The notes under the pieces: generated by a model
Databases searched by the model: none
What the model was told of the DNA's origin: nothing
The model's input: only the letters and a program-made list of their open reading frames with translations
NCBI GenBank assembly: GCA_011317545.1
Contig: WUJK01000004.1
Span: forward strand, 1 to 64,000
Origin: Coniella vitis
Lineage: Eukaryota > Ascomycota > Sordariomycetes > Diaporthales > Schizoparmaceae
DNA: 64,000 bases
Reading direction: 5' to 3'
Made by a program: the position numbers and the translations under genes
Shown here: one piece after another, positions 60,175 to 64,000 of the stretch
Position numbering within the stretch: position 1 is the first letter of the stretch
Layout: each line of letters opens with the position of its first letter

Positions 60175-60651
60175 TCAACCACCCATGGCAATCGAACGAT
60201 CTCCCTGTGCCCATGCAGTCTGCATCTTGAAGTCCCTCGACTTCCACAGCCCGTCGGTCTCATCCTTCTCTACCTCTAAGTGGTATAGCGCGCCGGTCAA
60301 AAGGTTCTGCTCGCCCTGAAACCCCTCACCGGACCGGAAGTGCTGGGCCAATGCACTCGCCGTAAGCGAAGCCTTGGCACCCCCCTCGTGCACATTCACA
60401 CGCACATTGGTGATAAAGTGTGTGGTGTTCAGAGGGCCAATACGTGCAAACATGCCGCCGTTGAGGTAGGCTCTCCCTTGGAGCGCTTGGCCGTTGACAC
60501 TGGCCGAGGCGTCTTCGAAAAAGGCCGAGTTGAACAATTCGGCATTGTTGGTATCGAGGCCGAGCACGGCGCGGTAGAGGGCGTCGGCGATGGCTTCATT
60601 GGGCCCGAGGCCGGAGAGGTGTGGTGGGAGCGAGGGGATGGCCGATGCCAT
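60175..60651 (-). CDS. SnoaL-like small protein
   Basis: A single-exon frame of 158 residues if started at the Met of MASAIPSLPP; the open frame extends 14 codons further up, but that leader is not domain-like. The sequence shows the plan of the SnoaL/NTF2-like alpha+beta barrel: helix with ALYRAVLGLDTNNAELFNSAFFEDA, then strands such as FITNVRVNVHE, ASLTASALAQHF and TGALYHLEVEKD, and a final KSRDFKMQTAWAQGD. Proteins of this fold include polyketide cyclases, isomerases and non-enzymatic members; the catalytic pattern cannot be assigned from sequence alone. It is separated from the trans-ER by 1.4 kb and from the regulator gene by 1.4 kb, so it may be a tailoring enzyme of the cluster or an unrelated resident. 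Codon use and composition look like its neighbours. Confidence 0.65.
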   Translation of the reverse strand: MASAIPSLPPHLSGLGPNEAIADALYRAVLGLDTNNAELFNSAFFEDASASVNGQALQGRAYLNGGMFARIGPLNTTHFITNVRVNVHEGGAKASLTASALAQHFRSGEGFQGEQNLLTGALYHLEVEKDETDGLWKSRDFKMQTAWAQGDRSIAMGG

Positions 60652-62066
60652 GGTTGTGGGTGGTTCAGATGAGCAGAAACGGTGAGCAAGCAAGTAAGAC
60701 GTGGGTGGGGCAGTAAATAGTTAGCTTGGCTCCTTTACAACCAGAATGGGGCCATGGTGATTCGCGCCAGAATAAATACTTCTGCACCAGCCATCTTCTC
60801 TGCGCGAATGTTGTTCCGTCACCGTGTTCGGCGTTGAAGGCGTCGGGCAAGGCATTGAATGCCGCTTCAGCTCTTGTGGCCTTGCCTTGCAATCGGGGCT
60901 TGGAGGACATCGGAGCGGCGCTTGTAAGACGGCGATAGTCAGGGTTTAAAGGGCCGACGCGGATGGGTAGTTGGGCCGGCTCCGAGCTTGGCTAAAGCGG
61001 CAGCATGATGACAAGGCTGTAACCACTCGAAATCACCCCAAATGTGGCTTACCTCTTATCTATAAAACCAAACACGACCCCAAGACGCATGAAAAGCGAC
61101 AGCCTGCATGTGGAGGAATAGCCTGCAGAAAGGGCGTAGCACTAGTCCACTGCGTATCTTACGGATTGTGCTGCCAATCATTGATGGCTTTGTCCAAGGA
61201 TTGGGGAGATAAGAAGCGAAAGAGATGCCAATGCAAGGTCTCGTCACAATCTTAGTCATGCACCTACTCAAAGAGCTGCTGTGTAGGCTATTATGTGTAT
61301 GGTACGTCAGACTGGTAGTATGATGAGAAAACACAAGGAACATACGAAAAGACCAAAAGACAAACAAAGGAAACGGAAACGGGAAAGAAAGAAAGAAAGT
61401 GTGGAGAGGAGGGAACAATGGATAATCGAGACCCTTAGATAGGTCTGGACGGCTTGCAGGTCTATCTGATAGCCTTAGCAGCATTGAGTATACTGCAAAT
61501 AACTAGTATGGCACTTGCACGGGGGCACCTGTGATTGTTGTCTTCTTATCACTCACACCCTATCATTGTCAGCGTTTCCTCCACGAGTGATGAGGGATTT
61601 TATCTATTGTATCAATAGCTGATGAGATTGTAAATTCATGGCTTTAGCGTAGGCTTGCATGGAAAACGCTGGGTTTGTTATCACCCTCCAGGCTGTGGTT
61701 GTGGTACTCCTTGTTCATTGAAGCTCAACCACTATCATACATACTATCAATCCATGTTTGTAGATCCCACCTGGTAAGCCACCTCTACCTAAGTATCCCA
61801 CTCCGCGATTCTATACTATGGTACGGACGCCCCCGGCCCTGACGTGGGCGATGGCATCAAACCCTGTTTAGTAACTCAGGAGCCATCCTGCAAGATGCTG
61901 CTGGCCACCACTATAGTCTATTGTGCATTGCGCCTCGAACCTGCAGGGGTAGAGAGCCGCCAATAGCTAGCATGTTCATGACACATCTATTCAGGGTCTC
62001 GACGCTAATCAAGTACAGACGGGTGAGCTGAGTATATCTAACAGCCACCCAACATTTGCAACCCAG
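60652..62066. other. Intergenic, no gene seen
   Basis: A divergent space between the SnoaL-like gene (minus) and the regulator (plus), so it holds both promoters. It contains a short GAAA microsatellite near 61380-61400. A 142-codon minus-strand frame at 61056-61484 is Phe/Pro/Ser-rich low complexity and is not supported as a gene. Confidence 0.45.
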
Positions 62067-64000
62067 ATGAAAAGAAGGAGAGTATCTAGAGAGAACGGGG
62101 GCAAAAAGAAAAGCAACGTCCAAGCAACCACCCCCGCGGAAATGAACACTCCAACCGTAACAGCAGGTGCAATCGCAGAAGAGCAAACCACAAGACGCCT
62201 ATCATGCGACCGATGTCATACAACTAAGATTCGGTGCCAGCGGCTCAATAGCGACAGCTGCGTACGGTGCCATCGCCGCGGGGTCGAGTGCGTGTACAGC
62301 GCGCGTCTGCCCAGGGGCCGTCCGAGGGCAAAATCAAATCGGCCATTGTCAGTGCCACCTCTGGAGGGCAGTGTCGGTGCAGGTGTCACGGGCAGCTCCA
62401 AGAACTCCGACCGTGGTCATGCAAACGCAAATCGTGGTGCTGCAGGTTCACGCAGCAAGACGGCCAAGTCGAACACCGTCGGCAACGTGCGTCAACGAGA
62501 TGGAGCTTTGGCCTCGGATTTTACGGACTTGATCACCACCATGGCTGCAAGCGAGGCAAAGACGACACCGACACCGACCTCGAGCAGTGGGACCCACGAC
62601 GTTCTCTCATATCATCAGCTATTCGAGACAGACATGGACGCGATCATGTCCGATCCCCTCTTGCTGGGATCGCCACAGTCAAACGCTTGGTATAGCAGCG
62701 GCAACACGTTGACCTCGACGCCCACTCCAACGACTCCTTCCTTTGATCCGGGAGACTGCGCCTCACCAACGTACACCACCGAACCGATCTATGTGGAGAA
62801 CGGCTTCTGGGCCCACGTCCATGGCGAGGTATGTGCTCTATTATCCGAAGCAGGCAATGGCTGCCTTGGCCGAGAGCTTGCCAGGTACATGTCACAAAAA
62901 CATCTGAGGGGGACCAGTTCGCTTACACAAAGTACCAATGTACTCTCTGGTACCTCGCTAGGACACGCAGTTCAACGCAATTCTGGGGTCTCTGCGCAGC
63001 CCGTGGGGTGCCATGGCAAGAGTCGGTGCGCTGACCCCATTCAGCGCCAGCGCCAGCGCCAGCGCCAGCACCCACGCCAGCAAGGGCCGGGCCGGCTTGG
63101 CTGAGCTTGTCCGCAGCATCCCTGCACGCTCAATAAGCGACGCGCTAGTGCACCTGTTTGTAGTTAGCGTTCTGCCGATGCACCCAATCCTTCACCTGGG
63201 CACCTTCCGCCAATATTACGAAAGCTTCTGGCGCCTGCACGACGCGCGCCCTGCCAGTGGCTCATCCTTGACCTCGACCACGCCATTTGCCTCGTCGTTG
63301 AGCTCGCTTGAGGACTCGTCCTTTGTGGCTCTGCTCTTTGCCGTTCTGTTTTGCGGCGCGTCTGCCGCTCCGCCCAGCTCGTGGGCTGCTGCTCGCCCCT
63401 TGGCCACCCTCAATGTCGCTGTGACGGTCAAGAACCTGCAAGATAGCTATCTGGCGGCTCTGCACCATTGCCAGTGCCAGCTGCAGGATCCTGGACACCC
63501 CGACTCATCATGGCGTGCCGCTCCCACTGCCAACGTGCTGACGGCCATGCTGCTGGGCCACGTCTCGCCGCTGGCAGCCACTCACGAGCCCTTTCGAGAT
63601 GCACCGGGCTTCGTGCACATGGTCGTGCGCATGGCTCGCAGCATGGGCCTGCACCGTGAGCGTTCCCGGAGTCTCTGCGAAACTGATCTTGACCACGACC
63701 GTGAGGGTGACCGCGCTTCTCAGGACCACCGTCGCAATATTTGGTGGCATATCCTGCACATTGACGTCGAGAGCGCCCTGCGAACAGGCTCACAGACATG
63801 CTGTGGCCTGCAAGGCACGCACTGGGACGTCACCATAGCTGGGGAGCCCCCTGCTGCTGCTGCCGTCGCCGCCTTACGAGACTGCTATGAAGAATCCTCC
63901 TTGTCAATGGACTCGCTCAGCACGATGACAGCCCCACCCGCTGCAGTGCCGGCATCGTCCTCATCCTTTTCCGTCTTTGCAACCGGGCGCAACCTCATGA
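62067..64000 (+). CDS. Zn2Cys6 transcription factor, partial at right edge
   Basis: Exon 1 runs 62067-62828, then a probable intron at 62829-62961 (GTATGT...CTAG), then an open frame from 62962 to the window end. The N-terminus is basic, followed by the binuclear zinc cluster CDRCHTTKIRC-x7-CVRCHRRGVEC (Cys47, 50, 57, 65, 68, 75). The downstream frame starts DTQFNAILGSLR and continues through an Ala/Ser repeat coded by AGCGCC units (63040-63075), then PMHPILHLGTFRQYYESFW and HMVVRMARSMGLHRERSR, which is the fungal-specific middle homology region. It should bind CGG-containing promoter sites and may control this cluster. The frame in exon 1 continues a little past the donor before reaching unrelated sequence, so the exact splice junction is less certain than the gene itself. 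The C-terminus is outside the window. Confidence 0.82.

Noticed and set aside
61056..61484. 142-codon minus-strand frame upstream of the SnoaL-like gene
   Set aside because: Low-complexity Phe/Pro/Ser/His sequence produced by a GAAA-rich stretch.
63040..63080. AGCGCC tandem run as an independent repeat element
   Set aside because: It is in frame as an Ala/Ser repeat within the transcription factor.

Overview
The window comes from a filamentous ascomycete (Pezizomycotina). It shows short GT-AG introns of about 50-130 bp, a fungal PKS-NRPS with a trans-enoylreductase, a Zn2Cys6 regulator, and two large blocks in which CpA/TpG are almost absent and TpA dominates, as after repeat-induced point mutation (RIP). 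A member of the Sordariomycetes/Hypocreales is plausible, but the sequence does not fix this.

Layout. (1) 1-4960 is RIP-damaged, subtelomere-like DNA. It holds the remains of a large RecQ-family (telomere-linked type) helicase gene on the minus strand that runs off the left edge, a small Cys-rich (DUF3716-like) pseudogene, a 71-79 bp tandem repeat, a G-rich telomere-like stretch and a truncated LTR. (2) 4961-6699 is undamaged DNA with one ankyrin-repeat gene. (3) 6700-35527 is a 28.8-kb nest of four Ty3/gypsy chromodomain retrotransposons. Element A (plus strand) was invaded by B (7475-13485) and E (19596-34848), and E was invaded by F (20501-28060). B, E and F read on the minus strand, and each has a 5-bp target-site duplication. 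All four carry, between the integrase chromodomain and the 3' LTR, an extra ORF in antisense orientation that encodes a charged coiled-coil protein; it seems to exist in two diverged versions. All genes in this block are broken by RIP-type changes. (4) 35528-64000 is gene-bearing DNA with an integral membrane protein, a gene-poor gap, and a secondary-metabolite cluster.

The cluster holds a P450 (40727-43000, minus), a divergently transcribed PKS-NRPS (44169-56757, plus; eight exons that sum in frame to 4022 residues), a convergent trans-acting enoylreductase (57356-58739, minus), a SnoaL-like small protein (60175-60651, minus) and a Zn2Cys6 transcription factor (62067 to the right edge). The expected logic is as follows. 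The PKS half, helped by the trans-ER, builds a reduced chain. The NRPS half joins it to one amino or imino acid. The terminal R-type domain, which has Arg in place of the catalytic Lys, probably releases the product by Dieckmann cyclisation as a tetramic acid. The P450 then oxidises it. The methyltransferase SAM motif and the first adenylation specificity residue are both unusual, so the product may differ from the well-known tetramates and 2-pyridones.

Exon models were built by eye from splice signals and frame closure. No database search was possible, so family names rest on motif recognition.
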